From Phycisphaerales bacterium UBA2266 (lineage in GTDB: Bacteria > Planctomycetota > Phycisphaerae > Sedimentisphaerales > Anaerobacaceae), in assembly GCA_002347125.1 (NCBI GenBank), contig DDXG01000258.1:1-16591 (forward strand): a stretch of 16,591 nt of DNA. Reading direction: 5' to 3'. Both the position numbers and the translations under genes were made by a program. Below, piece by piece: positions 1-7,240 of the stretch (the stretch's first letter is position 1; every line of letters begins with the position of its first letter). Under the pieces are notes generated by a model. The model ran no database searches and was not told the origin of the DNA. It saw only the letters and a program-made list of their open reading frames with translations.

Positions 1-84
1 TTCTGAGCGAAGCGAAGAATCTCGGCGTGGTGTTCACGGCCGCCCCGATGAAAGCCCAGATGCTTCGCTTCGCTCAGCATGACA
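1..84. repeat. Inverted pair of REP-like repeats (BIME-like)
   Basis: Two copies of the window's dispersed repeat face each other: 1-21 on the plus strand, probably cut by the window edge, and 59-84 on the minus strand. Each copy is itself a small hairpin with 5-bp arms and an 11-nt loop rich in GCGAAG. The left copy closes with TTCT/AGAA and the right with ATGCT/AGCAT, so the pair combines one of each variant, as does the pair at 1344-1433. It lies 3' of the oxidoreductase gene. Calling it REP/BIME-like is inference from its structure. Confidence 0.75.
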
Positions 85-105
85 AACGGGACTCCAGGAT
101 CCAGA

Positions 106-121
106 CAGTCGCCAACGACTG
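106..121. other. Small hairpin 3' of the oxidoreductase gene
   Basis: A perfect 6-bp stem, CAGTCG (106-111) and CGACTG (116-121), closes a 4-nt loop just past the oxidoreductase stop codon. No U-run follows on the minus strand, so it is not a textbook intrinsic terminator. It may only protect the 3' end, or it may be chance within a run of related GACTGACGACTG-like sequence. Confidence 0.3.
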
Positions 122-133
122 ACGACTGCGAAG

Positions 134-1279
134 CTATGGCTTCGCCACCGCGATCCATTTCTCCTTCTTCGCCGATTCCAGCACGGCATCGCAGACGATC
201 TGCGTTCCCAGCGCATCCCTGAAATCGGGACACAGCTTCTTGCCCGACCCCAGAGACTCGAGGAAGTCCGCCAGCGCATTGATGTGCCAGTGCTCGTACC
301 CGATTCCGCAGCCCGGCACCCACCAGTTCTTCATGTACGGGTGCTTCGAGTCCCACGTCTGAATCGTTCGCCACCCGCGGACGCTGATCGGGTCGGCGTG
401 GTTGAAATATTCCAGCTCGTGCGCCGTCTCCAGGTCGAAGGCCAGCGAACCGTACTCGCCGTTGACCTCGAAGGTGTTCTGGTTCTTGCGCCCGCAGGCA
501 TATCGCGTGGACTCAAACGTCCCCAGGGCCCCGTTCTCGAACCTGGCCAGGAATGCGCACGCATCGTCAATCGTCACCGGCATCTTCTTGTCGCCGCCGG
601 CCATGACGCGCTCCTTGATGAACGTCTCGGTCATCGCGCAGACCCGCGCCATCGGCCCGATGAACCACGTCGCCATATCGATCGAGTGCGCCAGCAGGTC
701 CCCCGTCACCCCGCTGCCGGCCACCTTCGCATCGAGCCGCCACAGCGCATCGCCGCCCTGCGGCACATCCGGACTGATCGTGTAATCCTGCAGGTACTTG
801 GCCCGGTAGTGGAAAATCCGTCCGAGCTTGCCCTCGTCAATGATCTGTTTGGCCAGCGACGCCGCCGGGACCCGCCGATAGTTGAACCACACCATGGTCG
901 GCTTGCCCGCCTTCTCCGCCGCCGTCACCATCTCCCGGCCCTCGCCGGCATCCATCGCCAGCGGTTTTTCCATCGCCATGATCTTGCCCGCCGCCGCGCA
1001 CGCCAGCGAGATCTCCCGGTGCGTGTTGTTCGGCGTGCAGATATCCACCACGTCGATGTCCTTCCGCGCCACCATCTTGCGCCAGTCCGTCTCGACCTCC
1101 TGCCAGCCCCAGTTGTCCCCGAAGCACTTGGCCTTCTCGGCGTTGCTGTCGCAGATCACCTTCATCACCGGCTCGAACGGCACATCAAAGAACTTGCCGA
1201 CCTTCAGATATGCATTCGAATGCGCTTTGCCCATGAACCCACATCCGATCAACCCAATATTCAGTTTCTTTTTCGCCAT
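134..1279 (-). CDS. Gfo/Idh/MocA family NAD(P)-dependent sugar oxidoreductase
   Basis: This is a 381-residue cytoplasmic dehydrogenase, a normal length for the family. The N-terminal Rossmann fold opens with GLIGCGFMGKAH (residues 9-20), carrying the GxGxxG dinucleotide-binding motif. The family EKP signature is at 104-106, with K105 the expected substrate lysine. The C-terminal alpha/beta domain has GDLLAHSID (193-201) with D194 and H198, as in relatives. Family members oxidise a sugar or cyclitol hydroxyl with NAD or NADP; the substrate here cannot be read. I chose the ATG at 1279 because AGGAG lies 8 nt upstream; the GTG at 1288 would overlap that site. It lies 175 bp past the sugar isomerase gene, and the two probably act in one pathway. 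No signal peptide is visible. Confidence 0.9.
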   Translation of the reverse strand: MAKKKLNIGLIGCGFMGKAHSNAYLKVGKFFDVPFEPVMKVICDSNAEKAKCFGDNWGWQEVETDWRKMVARKDIDVVDICTPNNTHREISLACAAAGKIMAMEKPLAMDAGEGREMVTAAEKAGKPTMVWFNYRRVPAASLAKQIIDEGKLGRIFHYRAKYLQDYTISPDVPQGGDALWRLDAKVAGSGVTGDLLAHSIDMATWFIGPMARVCAMTETFIKERVMAGGDKKMPVTIDDACAFLARFENGALGTFESTRYACGRKNQNTFEVNGEYGSLAFDLETAHELEYFNHADPISVRGWRTIQTWDSKHPYMKNWWVPGCGIGYEHWHINALADFLESLGSGKKLCPDFRDALGTQIVCDAVLESAKKEKWIAVAKP

Positions 1280-1343
1280 AAAAACCACTCCTGACCTGAA
1301 TCCGTGTTAAGCCGTGTCATTGCGGCTCGCGACGACCTGCCGC

Positions 1344-1433
1344 TGTCATGCTGAGCGAAGCGAAGCATCCGGGCCTCGAATGGGAATCATCACACGCTCG
1401 CAGCCCGGATTCTTCGCTTCGCTCAGAATGACA
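1344..1433. repeat. Inverted pair of REP-like repeats (best BIME-like example)
   Basis: A 31-nt arm at 1344-1374 and its inverted partner at 1403-1433 match at 29 of 31 positions around a 28-bp spacer. The shared sequence extends into CCGGGC beyond the hairpin core. The two mismatches are the positions that differ between the variants: the left arm has ATGCT/AGCAT and the right arm, read on the minus strand, has ATTCT/AGAAT. Both arms start with TGTC. The element fills most of the 175-bp gap between the isomerase and oxidoreductase genes and could form a large hairpin in their mRNA. Confidence 0.85.
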
Positions 1434-1454
1434 CTTCTCATCTGGAGACAGCCC

Positions 1455-2351
1455 CTAGCCATACTTCCTGTTCAACTCATCCACCGCCTTCTTGCACTTG
1501 GCCGTCACCGCCCAGGCATCCGGCCAGAAGCACAGGTCGATCGTCCACCAGTCGTGCCCCATATTGTTCCTGCCCAGTTCCGGCATCAGCTTGTCGAAGT
1601 CGATCTTGCCGCCTCCAAACGGGGCATGGGTCGAGGTCTCATCCCCGTGCAGCGTCCCATCGGAGTCGATCAGATGGATGTGGTTGATCTTGCCCCGTAG
1701 TTTCTCGGCCAGTTCGACCACGCCGCCGGGCAGTATCTCCTTCTCCCCCGGCTGGCGGGCGCCCGTGCACGCCACCATATACCCGTGGCACGTGTCGAAC
1801 ATCACGCCGAAGTTGTCGTTATCCACCTGCTCGACGACCCGCACCACATCCGACGGCTTATTGAACGCAAAGCCCGGCTCGAACTCCCACGCCATCCGCA
1901 CACCCGCCTCGGCCGCATCGGCCGCACAGACCTTCCACGTATCGACCACCCGCTTGAGCGCCGTCTCATAATCGACCTTCTCAAAGATCGTCGGCGGCTG
2001 GACCGCATCCACCCGAATGGCCGGAATCCCCATATCCACGCAGAACCGCAGATTCTTGCGGAAGCACTGGATGTAAGGCGCGGTGTCCTCGGTGTCGATC
2101 AGGTGCTGGCTCCACAGATCCGCCGCCAGACCCGAAAACGCCAGCCCCAGGTCCGCCAGATCGCCCTTGCACCTATCCCGGTCGGCCTTCGTCGGCAGAT
2201 TGTCCGGATTCGGATGCGGCGGAAAACCCCCCAGCTCGATCCCATCGAATCCCAACTCCTTAACCCGGCGGGTCACCTCTTCCCACTGCACCGGATTATC
2301 CGCATAAGGGCCGATGGTATAGGCCCACGAACCAATCGATATGCGTTTCAT
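1455..2351 (-). CDS. Sugar phosphate isomerase/epimerase-like TIM barrel protein
   Basis: This is a 298-residue cytoplasmic protein of the xylose isomerase-like / AP endonuclease family 2 TIM-barrel fold. The beta-alpha strands can be followed: ISIGSWAY (4-11), GFDGIELGG (34-42), IPAIRVDA (109-116), MAWEFEP (153-159), FGVMFDTCH (181-189) and INHIHLIDSDG (222-232). E156 or E158, D186, H189 and H224 or H226 are the likely metal ligands. Relatives isomerise, epimerise or dehydrate sugars and inosose-type ketones, and some cleave 3-keto-glycosides; the exact reaction is not readable here. The ATG at 2351 is chosen because AAGGGATC sits just upstream with good spacing; the ATG 27 nt further up lacks this. 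Pairing with a Gfo/Idh/MocA enzyme is a common functional couple. Confidence 0.85.
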   Translation of the reverse strand: MKRISIGSWAYTIGPYADNPVQWEEVTRRVKELGFDGIELGGFPPHPNPDNLPTKADRDRCKGDLADLGLAFSGLAADLWSQHLIDTEDTAPYIQCFRKNLRFCVDMGIPAIRVDAVQPPTIFEKVDYETALKRVVDTWKVCAADAAEAGVRMAWEFEPGFAFNKPSDVVRVVEQVDNDNFGVMFDTCHGYMVACTGARQPGEKEILPGGVVELAEKLRGKINHIHLIDSDGTLHGDETSTHAPFGGGKIDFDKLMPELGRNNMGHDWWTIDLCFWPDAWAVTAKCKKAVDELNRKYG

Positions 2352-2387
2352 AGCTGATCCCTTCAACAACACATCCATTTCCGTTCA

Positions 2388-2530
2388 ACCCCAACCGGGG
2401 TGGTCCTGTGTCCTGCCGGCGCTCGCCCAGAGTGTCATGCTGAGCGAAGCGAAGCATCTGAGCTCCACCGGGGGGCATCCCTTGCCTTCGGCAAGGGATG
2501 GTCCCGTGTCCTACCGACGCCCCCGCCAGC
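2388..2530. repeat. Direct repeats flanking a REP-like copy and a strong hairpin
   Basis: The 266-bp gap upstream of the isomerase gene is built of repeats. A unit of about 30 nt starting TGGTCC(T/C)GTGTCCT occurs at 2400-2431 and again, with a few changes, at 2499-2530. Between them are a plus-oriented REP-like copy (2433-2458, ATGCT/AGCAT variant, TGTC foot) and an 11-bp perfect hairpin at 2476-2500 with a 3-nt TTC loop. Three further G-C pairs lie beyond a mismatch and a G-T pair. A small ACCCC/GGGGT hairpin precedes the first unit. No U-run follows on the minus strand, so none is a standard terminator for the VCBS gene. Confidence 0.7.
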
Positions 2531-2617
2531 ATACGGCTCACGGCGTCATTGTCAAGAAAACGTCGTTCTTCCATGTCGCAACGGGCATTTCCGTCTGCCA
2601 CCCGGCCCGCCCGGACG

Positions 2618-3847
2618 CTATTTCAGCTTGTTCTCAAACCACACCGGCCCGCCCCACTTGCCCGTAACCACCAGGTCCATATCCCCGTCGCCATCGATAT
2701 CCGCCACCGGGATATTCAGTCCCGACCCAATCCCCTGGTCGTATGAAATGGCGTGTTTGACCCATCGTACCCGCCCCTGCCGCCGCCGCAATTCGTACCA
2801 GTACACCCCCAGAGGCTCCTCGGCCCCCGGATCGCCGCCGTTATGCGCGTAGAACCGCTTGCCCGTCACGAAATCCATATCCCCATCCAGGTCGATGTCT
2901 ACAAGCGTGATGCTGTGCGCCTGCGACCAGGATGTATCAATCTCATGCCGCACCCACGAAACCACATCGCCTTGGCGCTTCTGCTGATACCACCATATCC
3001 CGTACTTGTGCGCCGAACTGGTGATCAGGTCGTTAAGCCCATCGCCATCGACATCATAGACCACGATCTGGGGCGTATGGTCGCTCTTGCCCTCCTCGGC
3101 TGCGCCCACTGCCAGGGGATGCTCCTTCCAGATACCCCGGCGAATATCCCGCGGCGCCTCAAACCAGGCATCCGGCCGCACAATGTCCGGCCGGCCGTCC
3201 CCGTTGATATCCCCCACGCCCCCGCCGAAGTTCAGCTTCCTCTCGGATACCATATATCCCAACAGGTCCGGCTTGCCCCCGCGCGCGCCCGGCTCATACC
3301 ACTTCGTGTCCTGAGTATGCGCCAGTATCTCCCGCGCCCTGCCGTCCCCGTCGATATCGACCAGGTCCCCCGTCTCGAAGTTGCCGTTGACCTCACTGAC
3401 CGTCAGGGGCCACGGCCCACCGGCCTTGCCCGTGTTACGGTACCAGTCGATCCGCTTGCTGAACCACCCGCAGGTGACCACGTCATGCAGCCCATCGCCG
3501 TCCACGTCAACGGCGGCGTTGAGGAAATCGTCGTAGTACCCCTTGCCCTGATCGTCCACCACGTGCTTATTGCCGTCCGGGTCCACCAACTCCTCGATCG
3601 ACCGGAAACGATGCGCCTCCCACGTCGGGTTCTCATACCAGAATGACCCCGCCAGAATATCGACCTTCCCATCGCCGTTGAAATCCCCCACGCAACAGGC
3701 CTCGCTCCGCAAAGTCCCGACCCGGTGCATCTCAAACGCCACCTCCGTCCGCCCCACTTGATCGCCCGCCGCCAGCCCCCCACGGCACACCGTCGCAAGA
3801 ACCGCCACCCCAACCACCAACACGCCCAAGACCTTCACCTTACACAT
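2618..3847 (-). CDS. Exported FG-GAP/VCBS repeat beta-propeller protein
   Basis: This 409-residue protein has a signal peptide (KVKVLGVLVVGVAVLATV, likely cleaved near LAA-GD around residue 27). Seven calcium-loop repeats of the Dx(D/N)xDGxxD type follow at 55, 114, 164, 213, 265, 317 and 383, roughly 50-65 residues apart, as expected for a seven-bladed propeller. Each is followed by a short hydrophobic strand and often an aromatic WYxN or WFE motif. The third loop (DIDGDGRAR) lacks the last aspartate. Such proteins bind ligands or scaffold extracellular complexes; no enzymatic residues are evident. The ATG at 3847 is preferred over upstream starts because an AAAGGAA site lies about 8 nt upstream and the signal peptide begins there. 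It sits between the GH116 and isomerase genes, so a surface sugar-binding role is plausible but inferred. Confidence 0.85.
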   Translation of the reverse strand: MCKVKVLGVLVVGVAVLATVCRGGLAAGDQVGRTEVAFEMHRVGTLRSEACCVGDFNGDGKVDILAGSFWYENPTWEAHRFRSIEELVDPDGNKHVVDDQGKGYYDDFLNAAVDVDGDGLHDVVTCGWFSKRIDWYRNTGKAGGPWPLTVSEVNGNFETGDLVDIDGDGRAREILAHTQDTKWYEPGARGGKPDLLGYMVSERKLNFGGGVGDINGDGRPDIVRPDAWFEAPRDIRRGIWKEHPLAVGAAEEGKSDHTPQIVVYDVDGDGLNDLITSSAHKYGIWWYQQKRQGDVVSWVRHEIDTSWSQAHSITLVDIDLDGDMDFVTGKRFYAHNGGDPGAEEPLGVYWYELRRRQGRVRWVKHAISYDQGIGSGLNIPVADIDGDGDMDLVVTGKWGGPVWFENKLK

Positions 3848-3899
3848 GTTGCCTATTCCTTTCCGGCAATGGCCGCTTGTCATGCCTGTGCCACACATT

Positions 3900-3925
3900 T
3901 GTCATGCTGAGCGAAGCGAAGCATC
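3900..3925 (+). repeat. REP-like hairpin repeat, single copy
   Basis: A complete single copy of the dispersed repeat: a TGTC foot, then ATGCT and AGCAT arms around the 11-nt GCGAAG-rich loop. It is identical to the copies at 1344 and 2433 and lies about 50 bp upstream of the VCBS start codon, antisense to the gene, so it would be in its 5' leader. Confidence 0.8.
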
Positions 3926-3970
3926 CCGCCTTCATATCGGTCAGAGCCTTCGGCTTTCGAGCTTTCAATC

Positions 3971-4044
3971 TCTGTGTTCTCTGTGTCCTCTGGGGCTAAA
4001 AGACAAAACGATCTGTGTAACCTGTGAAATCTGTGGCTAAAGAG
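3971..4044. repeat. CTGTG-rich imperfect tandem repeat
   Basis: Two units about 41 nt apart (3971-4003 and 4012-4044) match at 23 of 33 positions without gaps. Each begins TCTGTGT and ends near GGCTAAA, and CTGTG occurs five times overall. The block occupies most of the 214-bp gap between the GH116 stop and the VCBS start. Its composition differs from the surrounding coding DNA. Function is unknown; it may belong to another dispersed intergenic repeat family. Confidence 0.6.
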
Positions 4045-4061
4045 TATCTGAAAATCAAGCC

Positions 4062-7000
4062 CTATGGCCGACCTCGTTCAATCACAACCTCCAACACATC
4101 CCCTTGCCCAAGCACCACGGCTTCTCCCAGCTTGATCTCGACGCGGCCGTTCTCGACCCGCGACGAGGCCTCGACCTTGCGGTCCCCGACCTGCACGGCA
4201 GTCTCCGCGGCCTTCCACCCCTGCGGAGCCGCAAACGCCAGACTCGCCAGCCGCAGCCTGCCCCACCGCACCGCCAGGGATTCCCGCTGCTGCTCCTGCG
4301 TCCGCGTCTGTGCAAAGGTCCCCCAACCTTCCGCCCCCGTAAACGCCGCCTTGAAATTCCGCGGCGTCACCTTCGGCGCAAAGCCCAGGTGCCCCCGCGG
4401 GCCGTGATACTCATACCCCGCCAGCGCCTGGTACACCCCCCAGCTCGCCAGCGCCCTAGCGTAATGGTCGCCGCACTCAATCTCATTATACGGATTGAGC
4501 CGGGCCGGCGAATACCGCTGCTGCACCCCGTCGCAAATGACCATCGCCTCATCGAGCATCCCCTCCCAGACCATCCCACCGGCCACCTGGTACTCGATCC
4601 CCGTCCAGACCTCATCGCGGTACCGGACGCCCTCGGCCATGTGTTCGCTCTTGGGCCAGGTGCAGGTCAGCAGCCCCGGCTCGCCCGGCCGTGCGAACCA
4701 CCGCTCCGGCGCGTAGGTCGCGTTGTGCGGCCCCACGTCCGGCGCCCAGTTGTACTTCCACACCGACCCCAGCGCCGTCTTGACCGCCTCGGCCGGATAG
4801 ACATACCCCAGTCCCACCAGATGCGCCCAGCCCTGCCCGAACACCTGGTCCGACAGGCACCCATCGCCGTACTGGTACTTGGGATACTTCGTCAGGTCCA
4901 CCTCCTGAATGAAATACTCCCCGTTCCACAGCCGCTCCATCGTCAGCTTCCTGCCGCTCTCGAATATCTTGCGGCACCGCTGTGCAAAAGCCTCATCCCC
5001 CATCTCTTTGGCCATCTCCTCCCCCGCCCGAAGCGCCGCCAGATACAGTGCCCCGACAAACGTATTCGGACCCTCGAAATTGATGTCGAATGTGTTGTGC
5101 TGGCTGTCCTCGATCAAGCCGTTGTCGTTGCCGTCGCGCCCGATGGAGAACTCCAGCGTCTTCTTGATCCGCGGCCAGTTGCGTTTGAGAAACTCTGAAT
5201 CCGCGCTCATCAGGTGCTCGCGATAGGCCTTGAGCACCGTGCCGCACTGCCCATCGGCCGCATAGGCCCGATTGCTGCGAAAACCGACCAGCCCGCTGTT
5301 CTCATCGAACCCCTCGCCGAAGTCCTGCATCTCCCGCACGGTCCGTTCCAACTCCGGGAACAATCGCGCCATCGCATGTTCGTAATTCCACACATGCGTG
5401 CACGTCCCCTCGCAGCAACCGACGCCCTCCCATGCCCAGAACCGCCCGTTGCCCCACCACTGGCAGGTCCCCGTCGCCAGATTGCACACCGTCGAGTGCA
5501 GACGAAACAGCAGCCACCGAGGCAGCGTGCTGTCCTCGTAGAATGTCCGGCACCACGTCCGGGTGTCACCCGTCAGCCGCTCGTGGTTGTCCAGCACGTA
5601 ATGCGCCACCGCCGGCGCACTGTCGAACCGGTTCACATACTCCCGCCCGTGCTCGTGATTCGGGAAGAACCACGACAGCACGAACGTGAATGTCTTCTTT
5701 TCTCCCGGCGCCAGCTTCACCATCGGCGCTCCGATGGCCGCACTGCGCCGCTCCACGGAAGGATACGCCGTCTCCGCCTCTGCTGTAATCCGTTCGGCCC
5801 ATGACCCTGCCGCCGCCAGGACCTCGCCCACCTGCCGCGAATCCATCGACTCGCCCGCCAGCGCCAGCGTCATGGACCCGTAATCCTCCTGCTTATCCAC
5901 CGGGCCGACCGCCGCCTTGGCCGGCCGATCCGCCAGCTCGATCTGATCGACATTGATGTGCCCCCAGCCCCCCGACGCCCGGTCCACGATCTGGATAAGC
6001 GCCTTCTTGCCCTGGAATTCCTGCACGTTCCAGAACGCCCACTCCAGCTTCTCGTTGGCCTTGCCCGTGACCGTCCGCACCACCTTGCCGCCCACAATCA
6101 GGTTCATGCACGTCTGGTTGACATGGTTGCCCCCGCCGACCAGAAAGTTGATGAACTTGCGATTGACCTCGAATTCGGGCGAGACAAGCATCCCGTGCGG
6201 CCCATCCCCACCCAGGAACGTATTGACCAGCCCGCTGCCCGCAAACCCGCTGACCGGGTTCTGCTGCTCCAGCGTCCCCTTCGCCGGGCCCTTGCCGAAG
6301 GCCTCGCCCTCGACCTTCCAGGCCCCGTAGTCCGGCCCCTCGAAATCCGCCAGCACGATGACCTCCCGCGGCTGCGGCGCATCCGGGTCCGGCGGGGCGT
6401 CGGCGATCGTGTGGACCACCAGTCGCCGGCCCTTCTCGTCGGTGATCCGGCTCTTGCGCAGCGCCTCCAAATCGCCGGCCGTATACCGGCAGACCGCATT
6501 CTCCAGCCAGCCCACGACACCCGCCTCGATCTCCGTACCCGTCACATTCTCCATCGTGATATGAAAGAGCGTTGCCGGCAGCGCCGAGTCCTTCGCGTTG
6601 AGCGGGATAAACGGCGAAAACGCCTCCATCTCCACCCTCACCGGCAGCTTTCCATCACGGTATCGCACCAGGCCGATAGGATACTCCCCCACGAACTCCA
6701 CGTTGGAGAAGTTGCGGTTCAGCCGCTTGACCTGCATCGACCGCCCCTGTTTGACGGCCACGGCGAACCCGGAGTCCACGGGCATATCCGCCTTATAGGG
6801 TACGTAGTTGTTGGCCCCATACCCGCTGAAGAAGTGCCGGTTGAAAATCCGCCAGATGCCCAGCGTTCCATCCCCGTGCAGGTACAACTGCCCCGTCGCG
6901 ATCCCCCCGATCGGCATTCCGATGGTGTCCAGCTCCCGCCCGCGCCAGACGGCCGGCTGCCCCCGCTGGTACAACTGCCGGACCTTCTGCTCGCTGAGCC

Positions 7001-7115
7001 CCTTATCCTGCGGCACCAGGTGCCGCCGCTTCTCACCGGCGACCACGCACACAACCATACAAGCCGCCACCACAACGAAAACCGCCGCCGTCACAGCCCT
7101 CATGAGCTTGCCCAT
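4062..7115 (-). CDS. Exported GH116 (DUF608) beta-glycosidase-like protein
   Basis: A 1017-residue exported protein. A hydrophobic signal segment (residues 5-26) leads to an N-terminal GH116-type beta domain starting around RGRELDTIGMPIGGIATGQ. The C-terminal catalytic (alpha/alpha)6 domain spans about 515-945. It has CEGTCTHVWNYEHAMARLFP (568-587), where E569 aligns by eye with the nucleophile glutamate of GBA2-type enzymes, and QHNTFDI (672-678), where D677 is the likely acid/base. NPYNEIECGDHY (874-885) is also typical. Relatives cleave beta-glucosides, beta-xylosides or glucosylceramide. Residues 252-398 (DFEGPDYGAW onward) form a separate beta-sandwich-like insert. The ATG at 7115 is chosen because an AAGGAAGGG site precedes it and the signal peptide starts there; the frame remains open upstream only through repeat DNA. 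It follows the GH172 gene by 125 bp. Confidence 0.87.
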   Translation of the reverse strand: MGKLMRAVTAAVFVVVAACMVVCVVAGEKRRHLVPQDKGLSEQKVRQLYQRGQPAVWRGRELDTIGMPIGGIATGQLYLHGDGTLGIWRIFNRHFFSGYGANNYVPYKADMPVDSGFAVAVKQGRSMQVKRLNRNFSNVEFVGEYPIGLVRYRDGKLPVRVEMEAFSPFIPLNAKDSALPATLFHITMENVTGTEIEAGVVGWLENAVCRYTAGDLEALRKSRITDEKGRRLVVHTIADAPPDPDAPQPREVIVLADFEGPDYGAWKVEGEAFGKGPAKGTLEQQNPVSGFAGSGLVNTFLGGDGPHGMLVSPEFEVNRKFINFLVGGGNHVNQTCMNLIVGGKVVRTVTGKANEKLEWAFWNVQEFQGKKALIQIVDRASGGWGHINVDQIELADRPAKAAVGPVDKQEDYGSMTLALAGESMDSRQVGEVLAAAGSWAERITAEAETAYPSVERRSAAIGAPMVKLAPGEKKTFTFVLSWFFPNHEHGREYVNRFDSAPAVAHYVLDNHERLTGDTRTWCRTFYEDSTLPRWLLFRLHSTVCNLATGTCQWWGNGRFWAWEGVGCCEGTCTHVWNYEHAMARLFPELERTVREMQDFGEGFDENSGLVGFRSNRAYAADGQCGTVLKAYREHLMSADSEFLKRNWPRIKKTLEFSIGRDGNDNGLIEDSQHNTFDINFEGPNTFVGALYLAALRAGEEMAKEMGDEAFAQRCRKIFESGRKLTMERLWNGEYFIQEVDLTKYPKYQYGDGCLSDQVFGQGWAHLVGLGYVYPAEAVKTALGSVWKYNWAPDVGPHNATYAPERWFARPGEPGLLTCTWPKSEHMAEGVRYRDEVWTGIEYQVAGGMVWEGMLDEAMVICDGVQQRYSPARLNPYNEIECGDHYARALASWGVYQALAGYEYHGPRGHLGFAPKVTPRNFKAAFTGAEGWGTFAQTRTQEQQRESLAVRWGRLRLASLAFAAPQGWKAAETAVQVGDRKVEASSRVENGRVEIKLGEAVVLGQGDVLEVVIERGRP

Positions 7116-7130
7116 TGTCCTACCCTTCCT

Positions 7131-7198
7131 TGTCATGCTGAGCACCCCTTTGGCCATACCGAGCGCTCTATTCGTCATGCTGAGCGAAGCGAAGCATC
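7131..7198 (+). repeat. REP-like repeat: one truncated and one full copy in tandem
   Basis: In the 125-bp gap between the GH172 stop and the GH116 start, a 13-nt fragment with the TGTC foot and first arm (7131-7143) is followed 42 nt later by a complete copy (7173-7198) whose foot reads CGTC. Both are plus-oriented, antisense to the genes. Read on the minus strand they stay open and are in frame with GH116, so they could be wrongly annexed as an N-terminal extension. Confidence 0.75.
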
Positions 7199-7240
7199 TC
7201 GGCCCCGCATACGGCATCAGCCCAATCCTGCCGGCCGCCG

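Noticed and set aside
7061..7082. Lipobox-like VAAC in the GH116 signal segment
   Set aside because: Hydrophobic residues continue past the cysteine, so the cleavage site is more likely after the next VVCVVAG stretch; a lipoprotein is not supported.
7116..7217. N-terminal extension of the GH116 protein by 34 residues
   Set aside because: The added residues are translated REP-like repeat and spacer; the signal peptide and ribosome-binding site support the ATG at 7115.
1..7240. CRISPR-like array made of the GCGAAG repeats
   Set aside because: Copies are scattered one or two per gap, lie in both orientations and lack regular spacers.
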